DNA from: Polymorphobacter_B sp038225475
GTDB lineage: Bacteria > Pseudomonadota > Alphaproteobacteria > Sphingomonadales > Sphingomonadaceae
DNA: 64,000 nt
Direction: 5' to 3'
Assembly (NCBI GenBank): GCA_038225475.1
Contig: JBBRRA010000004.1
Coordinates: forward strand, 62,001 to 126,000
The stretch's first letter is position 1. Each line of letters starts with the position of its first letter. The notes beneath the pieces were generated by a model that saw only the letters and a program-made list of their open reading frames with translations, was not told the DNA's origin and did no database searches. Positions 51,934 to 60,144 of this stretch are shown piece by piece. The translations under genes were made by a program, and so were the position numbers.

Positions 51934-54900
51934 TCAGGCCGCGTGGGCAAGCGCCGGGGTGGCAATGCTGGCGGCAACGGCTGCAGGGACGATCCCCTCC
52001 AGCCGGTCTTCGAGATCGTCGCTCGCGGCGCGCAACGCTGCAAGCGTTGCCGCATCGGGCTGCCAAAAATTGCGTTCGTGCGCTTCGAGCAGGCGGTTCG
52101 CCATGCGCACCGACGACTTCGGGTTGAGTTCCGCCAGCCGGTTGCGCATCGCATCGTCGAGAACATACGTCTCGCTGATCCGCTGATAGACCCACGGGTC
52201 GACTTCGCCGGTCGTCGCCGACCAGCCCATCGTGTTGGTGACGTGCACCTCGATCTGGCGGACGCCTTCGAAGCCGTGCGCGAGCATACCCTCGTACCAG
52301 CGCGGGTTGAGCATGCGCGTCCGCGTCTCGAGCGCAACCTGTTCGCCCAGCGTGCGGACCTTGCCCTCGCCCTGCGTCTGGTCGCCGATATAGACCGGCG
52401 CCGCGACGCCCTTGGCACGCGTGATCGAGCGGCTGATGCCGCCGAGCGTGTCGACATAATGGTCGATGGTGGTGACGCCGAGTTCGACCGAGTCGAGGTT
52501 CTGATAGGCAAGGTCGACACCCGCCAGCGTGGTCTCGAGCATCTTGGCGTGCCGCACCGGCGCGCCCGAGCGGCCATAGGCGTAGCCCTTGCGCTTTTCA
52601 TAGGCGTCGGCGAGGTCGTTCGGGTCGGTCCAGACGCCCGAATCGATCATCAGGTTGACGTTCGATCCGTACGCGCCCTCGGCATTGCCGAAGACGCGGA
52701 GTGCGGCCGTCTCGAAGTCGCAGCCGAGCTTTTCGACATGCGCGAGCGTGTGCTTGCGGACGAAATTGTGCGTCGCGGGCTCATCGGCGGAAGACGCGAG
52801 GAACGCGGCTTCGGCGAGCATCCGGGTTTGCAATGGCAGCAGGTCGCGGAAAATCCCCGACAGCGTCGCGATCACGTCGATGCGCGGGCGGCCGAGCGCC
52901 TCGAGGTCGATCAGTTCCGCGCCGCACAGGCGACCATAGCTGTCGAAGCGCGGACGCGCGCCCATCAGCGCCATCGCCTGCGCGATCTGCGCGCCTTCGG
53001 ACTTCAGATTGTCGGTGCCCCACAGCACCATCGCGATCGACTCGGGATAGGCCGACCCGCCTTCAAGATGCTTGGCGATGATGCGTTCGGCCTGCGCCGC
53101 GCCGTCCATCACCGCGAACGCGCTCGGGATCCGGAACGGGTCGAAACCGTGCAGATTGCGCCCGGTCGGCAGGATCGCGGGCGTCCGCAGCACGTCGCCG
53201 CCGGGCGCGGGCGGGACATAGCGGCCATCGAGCGCACGGACGATCGCATCGAGTTCGGTATCGACCGACAGCAGCGCATTGGTCTGCGCGAGTTCGGCAA
53301 ACAGCGCGGTGGTTTCCGCGCCCGCGTCGAGCCCGCTCAGCGCCATCGCGGCGGTCGCATCGGCACCCCCGACCAGCGCGTCGATCGACGCGCGCGCCGG
53401 TTTCGGACCGGTCCGCGAATCCATGCTGGCGGCGAGCATGTCGGCGCGTGCCGCAGGCGGAGTCGCTTCGCCGACGACGTGCAGCCCGTGCGGGATCAGC
53501 GTCTGTTCGAGTTCATAAACCTTGGCGGCAAGCGCATCGATCTCGGGCGCGTTCGCCAGCGTCCACGCCGGCGACGCGGGGGCAAGGTCGAGCCCCGCCG
53601 CCTGATCCTGGATCAGCGGGGCCAGCGCCTCGCGCTCGGCAACCGCTTCGGGCAGGCTGGTGCGCCAGCGGTCGATCGAGGCGTTCAGATCGAGCAGGCC
53701 CTTGTACAGTCCCGAATGGGTGACTGGCGGGGTCAGATAGCTGATCAGCGTCGCATTCGAGCGGCGCTTGGCGATCGTGCCCTCGCTCGGGTTGTTCGCG
53801 GCATAAAGGTAGAAATTCGGCAGATCGCCGATCAACCGGTCGGGCCAGCAATCGTCGCTAAGGCCTGCCTGCTTGCCCGGCATGAATTCGAGCGCGCCGT
53901 GGGTGCCGAAATGCAGCACCGCATTCGCGGCGAAATCCTCGCGCAGCCAGCGGTAGAAGGCACTGAACGCATGCGTCGGGGCGAACGTGCCCTCGAACAG
54001 CAGCCGCATCGGGTCGCCTTCATAGCCGAACGCCGGCTGGATACCGATGAAGACGTTGCCGAACCGCTCGCCGAGCACCTGGATGCCCGAGCCGTCGGCC
54101 TGCTGCTTGCCGGGCGCCGGGCCCCATTGCGCTTCGATCGCCTTCAGATGGCGCTCGCGGCGGACGTGGTCATCGACCGGGATTTTCGCGTGGACGTTGC
54201 AGTCGCTGCCATAGCGCGCTGCGTTGCCGCCGAGGATCGCGTCGCGCAGCGCATCGCCGCTGTCGGGCACATCGACCGTGTAACCCGCAGCCTTGAGCGC
54301 GCGCAGCGTCCGGAACGCGCTTTCGAACACCGACAGATAGGCAGCCGTGCCGACCGCACCGGCGTTCGGCGGAAAGTTGAATAGCACCAGCGCGACCTTA
54401 CGATCCGCGCGTGCCGCTTTTCGCAGCACGATCATGCGATTGACGCGGCGGCTGAGCATTTCGGCGCGCTCGACGCACGGCTGCATCACGCGAAGCCCGG
54501 CTTCGGCGGCAAAGCTGCAGCGGCGCGAGCAGCCCGTGCACGGTGCCTCGGTCCCGTCCGAGCGCCCGCCGAACATCATCGGATAGGTCGCGCCGTCGAG
54601 TTCGGGGATCGCGACCATCATCGTGGCTTCGAGCGGCAGCAGCCCCATGCCGCCCGCGCCCCATGCCTGCAGCGTCTGGAATTCTAGCGGGTGCGCCGAG
54701 ATATATGGCACGTCGAGCCCGGCGAGCGTTCTGGCGGCAGCATCGGCATCATTGTACGCCGGGCCGCCGACGAGGCTGAAGCCGGTCAGCGAGATCACCG
54801 CATCGACCGTCGCAACGCCGTCACGCATGAAGAATTTGTCGATCGCCGGGCGCGAGTCGAGGCCGCTCGAAAACGCCGGGACGACGTTCAATCCGCGCGC

Positions 54901-55704
54901 TTCGAGCGCCCGGATAACACCGTCATAGTGGCCGGTGTCGCTGCCCAGCACATACGAGCGCAGTACCAGCAACCCGACGGTGCCCGCGGTGCCGGCGCGC
55001 GGCAACCCGGCTGCGGTTTCGCTCATCCGGTGGGGCAGGCGCGGGTGATAGACGCCGGTTTCGGGATATTCGGCGGGAGCTTCGACGGTGATCGTGCCCT
55101 TGAGCGCTGCGCGCGGGCCGCTGGCATAACGGTCGACGAGGTTGCGCACCAGGTTGACGAAATTCTCGTCCGACCCTGCCAGCCAATATTGCAGCGTCAG
55201 GAAATAGGCGCGGACATCCTGCGCGGTGCCGGGGATGAAGCGCAGCAGCTTGGGCAGCCGCCGCAGCATCGCCATCTGCCCCGAACCGCTGCTCGAGGTG
55301 CCGGGCTTCGACGACCCGCGCAGCTTTTTCAACAACGCCAGCGGACCCTTGGCGGGCTTGTCCATCCGGTAGTCGCCGAGCCGCGTCAGCTTGACGACTT
55401 CGGCGGCGCACATCGCGCCGACCATTGCGTCGCAATGGTCGCGCCGCGCTTCGAGCGCGGGCATCACCGCCTTGATATGGTCTTCGAGGAACAGCATCGT
55501 CGCGACCACGATGTCGCCGCGCGCGATATCGGCATTGCATTGCGCCAGCGACGCCGGGTCATTGTCCCAATCGGCGGCGGCATGGAAATCGAGCGTCAGG
55601 CCGGGCAGTTCCTTGGCAAGCGTCGCCTGAGCACGCTGGCACGCACCCGACAGATGGTTGTCGAGCGTGACGATAACGACCCGGATGGGCGTTTCAGCGC
55701 GCAT
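51934..55704 (-). CDS. bchH: Magnesium chelatase subunit BchH
   Basis: A 1256-residue large chelatase subunit that binds protoporphyrin IX and inserts Mg2+ with BchI/D (not in this window). Evidence: N-terminal RVVIVTLDNHLSGACQRA, AYLCR-type cysteine cluster TEAPCTGCSRRCSF, REDFAANAVLHFGTHGALEFMPG and LSGIFRDLLPLQTRML. Full length. Its ATG lies inside the bchB end, an 11-nt overlap, unlike the usual 4-nt overlaps in this operon; an upstream in-frame extension is rejected because it would overlap bchB by over 200 nt. Confidence 0.97.
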   Translation of the reverse strand: MRAETPIRVVIVTLDNHLSGACQRAQATLAKELPGLTLDFHAAADWDNDPASLAQCNADIARGDIVVATMLFLEDHIKAVMPALEARRDHCDAMVGAMCAAEVVKLTRLGDYRMDKPAKGPLALLKKLRGSSKPGTSSSGSGQMAMLRRLPKLLRFIPGTAQDVRAYFLTLQYWLAGSDENFVNLVRNLVDRYASGPRAALKGTITVEAPAEYPETGVYHPRLPHRMSETAAGLPRAGTAGTVGLLVLRSYVLGSDTGHYDGVIRALEARGLNVVPAFSSGLDSRPAIDKFFMRDGVATVDAVISLTGFSLVGGPAYNDADAAARTLAGLDVPYISAHPLEFQTLQAWGAGGMGLLPLEATMMVAIPELDGATYPMMFGGRSDGTEAPCTGCSRRCSFAAEAGLRVMQPCVERAEMLSRRVNRMIVLRKAARADRKVALVLFNFPPNAGAVGTAAYLSVFESAFRTLRALKAAGYTVDVPDSGDALRDAILGGNAARYGSDCNVHAKIPVDDHVRRERHLKAIEAQWGPAPGKQQADGSGIQVLGERFGNVFIGIQPAFGYEGDPMRLLFEGTFAPTHAFSAFYRWLREDFAANAVLHFGTHGALEFMPGKQAGLSDDCWPDRLIGDLPNFYLYAANNPSEGTIAKRRSNATLISYLTPPVTHSGLYKGLLDLNASIDRWRTSLPEAVAEREALAPLIQDQAAGLDLAPASPAWTLANAPEIDALAAKVYELEQTLIPHGLHVVGEATPPAARADMLAASMDSRTGPKPARASIDALVGGADATAAMALSGLDAGAETTALFAELAQTNALLSVDTELDAIVRALDGRYVPPAPGGDVLRTPAILPTGRNLHGFDPFRIPSAFAVMDGAAQAERIIAKHLEGGSAYPESIAMVLWGTDNLKSEGAQIAQAMALMGARPRFDSYGRLCGAELIDLEALGRPRIDVIATLSGIFRDLLPLQTRMLAEAAFLASSADEPATHNFVRKHTLAHVEKLGCDFETAALRVFGNAEGAYGSNVNLMIDSGVWTDPNDLADAYEKRKGYAYGRSGAPVRHAKMLETTLAGVDLAYQNLDSVELGVTTIDHYVDTLGGISRSITRAKGVAAPVYIGDQTQGEGKVRTLGEQVALETRTRMLNPRWYEGMLAHGFEGVRQIEVHVTNTMGWSATTGEVDPWVYQRISETYVLDDAMRNRLAELNPKSSVRMANRLLEAHERNFWQPDAATLAALRAASDDLEDRLEGIVPAAVAASIATPALAHAA

Positions 55705-57232
55705 AGTGCGACTTGGCGTCATACAGCGTCTCGATATTGATGGCCGTGAGGCCTTGGCTGACAGCGTAGCTCTCGGTGTTGCGGCGCGCTTTGCCGCGGA
55801 CGAAAAACGGGATTTTCTGCAGTTCCTTCGTGGCTTCGGGGCTCCAGGAAATATCGTTGGCGGCAACCGGCGTGGCGGTCGCCGCCGGCGCTTCGGCGGC
55901 ACCGTGGCCACCCAGATGCGACGCGCCGGCGGCGTCGTTGAATTCGAAATCGTCGCGGAACATGTGGAGCAAATGCTCCTCCAGCCCCATCACCAGCGGG
56001 TGGACGAGCGTGTCGAACAACACGTTCGAGCCTTCGAAGCCCATCTGCGGCGAATAGCGCGCCGGGAAATCCTGAACATGCACCGGAGCCGAGATCACTG
56101 CACACGGCAGCCGCAGCCGCTTGGCGATGTGGCGTTCCATCTGCGTGCCGAGCACCAGCTCGACGTTCAATGCCGCGATCGCTGCCTCGACTTCGAGATA
56201 GTCGTCGGTGATCAGCGGCTCGAGATCATAGCGTTTCGCCGCCTCGCGCATGTCGCGGGCAAATTCGCGGTTGTAGCAGCCGATGCCGACCACTTCGAAC
56301 CCAAGCTCGTCGGCAGCGATCCGCGCCGCCGCGATCGCGTGCGTGGCGTCGCCGAACACAAAAACGCGCTTGGCAGTCAAATAGGTCGAATCGACCGAGC
56401 GCGAATACCACGGCAGACGGGCGGGGTTGGCGGCGATCGCGGGTTCGACATCGATGCCGGTCACCTTGCCGACTTCGCGCAGAAAGTCACAGGTGGCGCC
56501 GTAGCCGATCGGCACGGTGCGGATGGTCGGTTGCGCAAAGGTCTTTTCGAGCCAGCGCGATGCGGTGTCGGCGATTTCGGGATACAGGCAGACGTTGAAA
56601 TCAGCCTCGCCCAGCCGCGTCAGGTCGGCGGCGGTGGCCCCCATCGGTGCGGTCACATGGACGTCGACGCCGATGCTGTTGAGCAGGCGGGTGACCTCGA
56701 CGATGTCGTCGCGGTGGCGGAACCCGAGCGCGGCAGGTCCGAGCAGGTTGGCGCGCGGGCGGCGTCCGGCCAGCGGCGCGCGCTCGACACCGGTCTTGGC
56801 GAGCGCACGGACGAGCGCATAAAAGGTTTCCGCCGCGCCCCAGTTTTCCTTGCGCTGGTACGACGGCAGCTCGAGGTTGACGACCGGGATCGGCAGGTCG
56901 AGCGCCTTGGCCAGTCCCGCCGGATCGTCCTGGATCAGCTCGGCAGTGCACGACGCGCCGACGAGCATCGCGGCGGGCTGAAAGCGGTCGTACGCATCGC
57001 GAATCGCGCCCTGCAACAGCTCGGCGGTATCCTTGCCGAGGTCGCGCGCTTGAAAGGTCGTATAGGTTACCGGCGGGCGCGCATCGCGGCGCTCGATCAT
57101 CGTGAACAGCAGGTCGGCGTAGGTGTCGCCCTGCGGCGCGTGCAGGACATAGTGCACGTCCTGCATCGCGGTTGCGATCCGCATCGCGCCGACATGCGGC
57201 GGGCCTTCATAGGTCCAGACGGTTAGCTGCAC
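55694..57232 (-). CDS. bchB: Light-independent protochlorophyllide reductase subunit BchB
   Basis: A 512-residue subunit that forms the BchNB catalytic tetramer. It opens LTVWTYEGPPHVGAMR, with the Asp/Cys ligand regions, VGASCTAELIQDDPAG, ELPSYQRKENWG and the C-terminal DISWSPEATKELQKIPFFVRG DNA-clasp-like helical segment typical of BchB/ChlB. The start is GTG, 4 nt after the bchN stop. Full length. Confidence 0.96.
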   Translation of the reverse strand: MQLTVWTYEGPPHVGAMRIATAMQDVHYVLHAPQGDTYADLLFTMIERRDARPPVTYTTFQARDLGKDTAELLQGAIRDAYDRFQPAAMLVGASCTAELIQDDPAGLAKALDLPIPVVNLELPSYQRKENWGAAETFYALVRALAKTGVERAPLAGRRPRANLLGPAALGFRHRDDIVEVTRLLNSIGVDVHVTAPMGATAADLTRLGEADFNVCLYPEIADTASRWLEKTFAQPTIRTVPIGYGATCDFLREVGKVTGIDVEPAIAANPARLPWYSRSVDSTYLTAKRVFVFGDATHAIAAARIAADELGFEVVGIGCYNREFARDMREAAKRYDLEPLITDDYLEVEAAIAALNVELVLGTQMERHIAKRLRLPCAVISAPVHVQDFPARYSPQMGFEGSNVLFDTLVHPLVMGLEEHLLHMFRDDFEFNDAAGASHLGGHGAAEAPAATATPVAANDISWSPEATKELQKIPFFVRGKARRNTESYAVSQGLTAINIETLYDAKSHYAR

Positions 57233-57236
57233 CGCG

Positions 57237-58508
57237 TCAGACCTTGAGCCGGTCGCGGCGGGCAAACGGCCGCGCGAACAATTCGGCAAGGTCACCGGCC
57301 TGATCGAAACCGTGCACCGGCGAGAATACGAGTTCGATCGACCATTTCGTCGACAGACCTTCGCGCTCGAGCGGGTTGGCAAGGCCAAGCCCGCAGACGG
57401 TGATGTCGGGACGCGAAGCCCGCACGCGGTCGAGCTGCCGGTCGACGTCCTGGCCCTCGCTGAGCTGCGTACCGGCGGGAAGTGCGGCGAGTTCGTGCGC
57501 AAGGTGCCGTTGGTGGATGTACGGCGTGCCGACTTCGATCGGCAGCATGCCGAGTTCGTTCGCCAGGAAACGCGCCAGCGGGATCTCAAGCTGCGAATCG
57601 GGGAACAGAAAGATCGTCTTGCCCGACAGCACGGCGCGGTGGCGCTCGAGCGCGCGCGCGGCGCGCTCACGGCCCGGCGCGACGACGCGGTCGAAATGCG
57701 CGGCGTCGATGCCGAATTCGTCCGCCGCGGCGCGAAGCCAGGCGGTCGTGCCCTCCACGCCGAACGGGAACAGCGCGGGCAGGTGCCGCGCGCCGCGATC
57801 TTCGAGCGCATGGCCGGTGTCGCCGAGAAACGGCTGCGCGAGCAGGAAGATGGTGTTCGCGCCGACCGGCGGCAGGTCGGCGGCGCGGCGTGGCGGCAGC
57901 GTGAATACCGCCGGGATGCCGAGCGCGGCAAAGGTCCGGCGGAACTGGTCCTCGACGATATCGGGCAGCGAGCCGACGATCATCAGCGATTTCGCAGCAT
58001 CGGGCGCGGTTGCCGCCATCGACGGCACGAGCGCGGCGAGGCAGGCGTCCTCGCCCTGCGTGAAGGTGGTTTCGATGCCGCTGCCCGAATAGTTGAGGAT
58101 ACGGACGTTCGGCTTGTGCTTAACCTCGAGCCGTGCTGCGGCGCGCGACAGGTCGAGCTTGATGACTTCGGACGGGCACGATCCCACGAGGAACAGCAGC
58201 TTGATTTCAGGACGCCGCGCCAACAGCCGGTCGACGACTCGGTCGAGCTCCTCGTTCGCGTCGGCGAGGCCGGCTAGGTCGCGTTCCTCGATGATCGCCG
58301 TGGCGAAGCGCGGTTCGGCAAAGACCATCACCCCTGCGGCGGATTGTAGCAGGTGCGCACAGGTCCGGCTGCCAACCACCAGAAAAAACGCGTCTTGGAT
58401 CTTGCGGTGGAGCCAGATGATCCCGGTCAGGCCGCAGAATACCTCGCGCTGGCCGCGTTCGCGCAGCACCGGCGGCATCGCCGCGATGGTCGGTGTGACG
58501 GCGTTCAC
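57237..58508 (-). CDS. bchN: Light-independent protochlorophyllide reductase subunit BchN
   Basis: A 423-residue nitrogenase NifD-like subunit. Three cysteines for the shared [4Fe-4S] cluster lie in EVFCGLTGIIWL, GSRTCAHLLQ and LVGSCPSEVIKLD. YSGSGIETTFTQGEDACL is also diagnostic. It starts with GTG overlapping the bchF stop (GTGA). Full length. Confidence 0.96.
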   Translation of the reverse strand: MNAVTPTIAAMPPVLRERGQREVFCGLTGIIWLHRKIQDAFFLVVGSRTCAHLLQSAAGVMVFAEPRFATAIIEERDLAGLADANEELDRVVDRLLARRPEIKLLFLVGSCPSEVIKLDLSRAAARLEVKHKPNVRILNYSGSGIETTFTQGEDACLAALVPSMAATAPDAAKSLMIVGSLPDIVEDQFRRTFAALGIPAVFTLPPRRAADLPPVGANTIFLLAQPFLGDTGHALEDRGARHLPALFPFGVEGTTAWLRAAADEFGIDAAHFDRVVAPGRERAARALERHRAVLSGKTIFLFPDSQLEIPLARFLANELGMLPIEVGTPYIHQRHLAHELAALPAGTQLSEGQDVDRQLDRVRASRPDITVCGLGLANPLEREGLSTKWSIELVFSPVHGFDQAGDLAELFARPFARRDRLKV

Positions 58509-59014
58509 GCGGCCACCATGCCGGTGGTCGAGCGGGTATCGAGCCGGGCGGCACGAAGCTTCAGGATGAACTGCGTCGCGTTGATCAGATAGGCGGCATA
58601 GGCAGCGAGCGCGAGCAGCATGCGGCCATGTCCGGTACCAAGCCCGAAGAACAGCGCGGCGAGATAAGCGGTATGAAGCGCCAGCACGAGCATGCTGAAC
58701 ACGTCTTCCCAGTAAAAAGCAGGTGCAAACAGGTAACGGCCGAACACGACCTTCTCCCAGATCGCGCCGGTGACCATGATCGTATATAGTGTAAGTGTCT
58801 TGACCACGACCGAGATGGTCGCCGCGGCAAGCCCTTCTCCGGTATCGAGATAGCGCAACACGAGCACCAGGCTGACGACGAACACCAGGAACTGGATCGG
58901 CGCGAGGATGCCCTGCACCAGTGTCCACGCCGAGGCGTCGCGGCGCAGGCGTTCGTCGGGCGTATACAACGGGGCCCGTTGCTGCGCGCCGCCAATGACC
59001 TGTTGCTTCCCCAT
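58505..59014 (-). CDS. bchF: 2-vinyl (3-vinyl) bacteriochlorophyllide hydratase BchF
   Basis: A 169-residue membrane protein with four hydrophobic helices that hydrates the 3-vinyl group on the way to bacteriochlorophyll a. Visible blocks: LYTPDERLRRDASAWTLVQGILAPIQF, MVTGAIWEKVVFGRYLFAPAFYWEDVFSML and AAYAAYLINATQFILKLRAAR. First gene of the left arm superoperon; its upstream region holds the PpsR-like boxes. Confidence 0.95.
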   Translation of the reverse strand: MGKQQVIGGAQQRAPLYTPDERLRRDASAWTLVQGILAPIQFLVFVVSLVLVLRYLDTGEGLAAATISVVVKTLTLYTIMVTGAIWEKVVFGRYLFAPAFYWEDVFSMLVLALHTAYLAALFFGLGTGHGRMLLALAAYAAYLINATQFILKLRAARLDTRSTTGMVAA

Positions 59015-59047
59015 CGACCTGCTTTTGCCTGTTTCTGCCTGTCAGAA

Positions 59048-59076
59048 ACCTAGGTTGGACGCCTCCCGACTGTCAA
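59048..59076 (-). promoter_or_regulatory. Candidate bchF promoter
   Basis: On the minus strand, TTGACA (59076-59071) is followed after 17 nt by CTAGGT (59053-59048), predicting a start near 59041. The -35 element is shared with the left half of the first PpsR-like box. The -10 matches the consensus poorly, as expected for a controlled promoter. Confidence 0.45.
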
Positions 59077-59104
59077 CAAAACTTTACGTCCAACTTAATT
59101 GACA
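59071..59104. promoter_or_regulatory. Two adjoining PpsR/CrtJ-like boxes between bchF and ppaA
   Basis: The known consensus is TGT-N12-ACA. Box 1 (59071-59088) reads TGT-N12-ACG. Box 2 (59087-59104) reads CGT-N12-ACA, and also fits TGTC-N10-GACA with one mismatch. They adjoin directly. Box 1 overlaps the likely bchF -35; box 2 overlaps a TTGACA (59099-59104) that faces ppaA. Confidence 0.6.
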
Positions 59105-59255
59105 TTGCGTCGCAGGCGGGATTACGTGGCTGACAGACCGATTGCTTCGGAGCGTTTTCTTGCATAACTTTCACTCAGGTGTGGGGACACGGCTGGAATG
59201 GCGACCCCACTTCGGCGGGAGCAACGTCTTTCGCCTTGCGCTGGGGAGCTGCAGT

Positions 59256-60125
59256 ATGGCGTCGATGTTCGAGTCCGATCCGCATGGCGACCGCGCCGAT
59301 TCGGCAGCGGCGACCAATCGTGACCCTTCACCCCTGTTGCTGGCGCGCCTGATCGAGGGCGAGATTATTCCGCGCCTGCTGCTGGCGCATCGCGCCGACG
59401 CCGTCGCCGTGATCGTGTTGCCGCAGGGCGCGTCGATCTCGACCGACGAGGCCGCTGATTTCGTGCCACAGGTGCTGGCGCTCGAAGTGCCGGCGTTGCT
59501 CGCCCGGATCGAAGCGATCATGGCACGCGGCATTGCGGTCGAGTCGGTTTACATCGACCTGCTCGCCCCCGTGGCGCGCGGGCTCGGCGAATGGTGGGAA
59601 CGCGACGCCTGCGATTTTGTCGATGTGACGATGGGCTTGTGGCGGCTGCAGCAGATCGTGCACGAGCTTGCCGCACGGATGCCGGTGCCGCTCGCGGTCA
59701 ACGGCGGCGACCGGCGCGCCTTTTTTACCGTGGCTCCGGGGAACCAGCACAGCTTTGGACTGGTCCTGATCGAGGAGTTTTTCCGGCGCGCCGGCTGGCA
59801 GACGTGGAGCGCAGCCGCACCGTCGCAGTCCGAACTGATCGACATGGTCAGCCGCCAATGGTTCGAGCTTGTCGGTTTCACCGTCACCTGTGACGACCAA
59901 TTGGAACAACTCCCGGTCACGATCGCCGCCGTCCGCCTTGCCTCACGCAACCCGGCCCTTGCAGTCATGGTCGGCGGCCCCATCTTTAACGAACGTCCCG
60001 AACTCGCCCACCTGGTGGGGGCAGACGCAACCGCAGCCGACGGCAAGCTGGCGGTGAAGAAAGCGGAGATGCTTCTTGAACTCCATGGTAGCCGTCCCTC
60101 TGCCGCCGCCCCCGGTTTCGGCTGA
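59256..60125 (+). CDS. ppaA: Photosynthesis regulator PpaA/AerR (B12-binding)
   Basis: A 289-residue cytoplasmic regulator of the PpaA/AerR family. The N-terminal half includes ARLIEGEIIPRLLLAHR and VYIDLLAPVARGLGEWWERD, and the C-terminal half the cobalamin-binding Rossmann-like domain. The family signature GNQHSFGLVLIEEFFRRAGW contains His165, in the place of the B12 axial ligand. It modulates PpsR in response to light and oxygen. GGGGAG lies 7 nt before the ATG at 59256. ppsR follows 19 nt after its stop. Confidence 0.92.
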   Translation: MASMFESDPHGDRADSAAATNRDPSPLLLARLIEGEIIPRLLLAHRADAVAVIVLPQGASISTDEAADFVPQVLALEVPALLARIEAIMARGIAVESVYIDLLAPVARGLGEWWERDACDFVDVTMGLWRLQQIVHELAARMPVPLAVNGGDRRAFFTVAPGNQHSFGLVLIEEFFRRAGWQTWSAAAPSQSELIDMVSRQWFELVGFTVTCDDQLEQLPVTIAAVRLASRNPALAVMVGGPIFNERPELAHLVGADATAADGKLAVKKAEMLLELHGSRPSAAAPGFG

Positions 60126-60144
60126 GCGTCAATCTAGCGCGATA

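Noticed and set aside
51943..54384. Long open frame on the plus strand opposite bchH
   Set aside because: It lies entirely antisense to a well-supported bchH, has low-complexity Arg/Ala/Gly composition and no family motifs. GC-rich codon use creates such frames, as also opposite putA, the S9 peptidase and the transketolase-like gene.
55705..55911. N-terminal extension of BchH by 69 residues
   Set aside because: It would overlap bchB by more than 200 nt and has no BchH-like sequence. BchH conservation starts at MRAETPIRVVIVTLDNH.
59181..59210. GTGGGG...CCCCAC hairpin in the ppaA leader as a riboswitch
   Set aside because: Six-bp arms with an 18-nt loop are not convincing, and no cobalamin-riboswitch core sequence is present.
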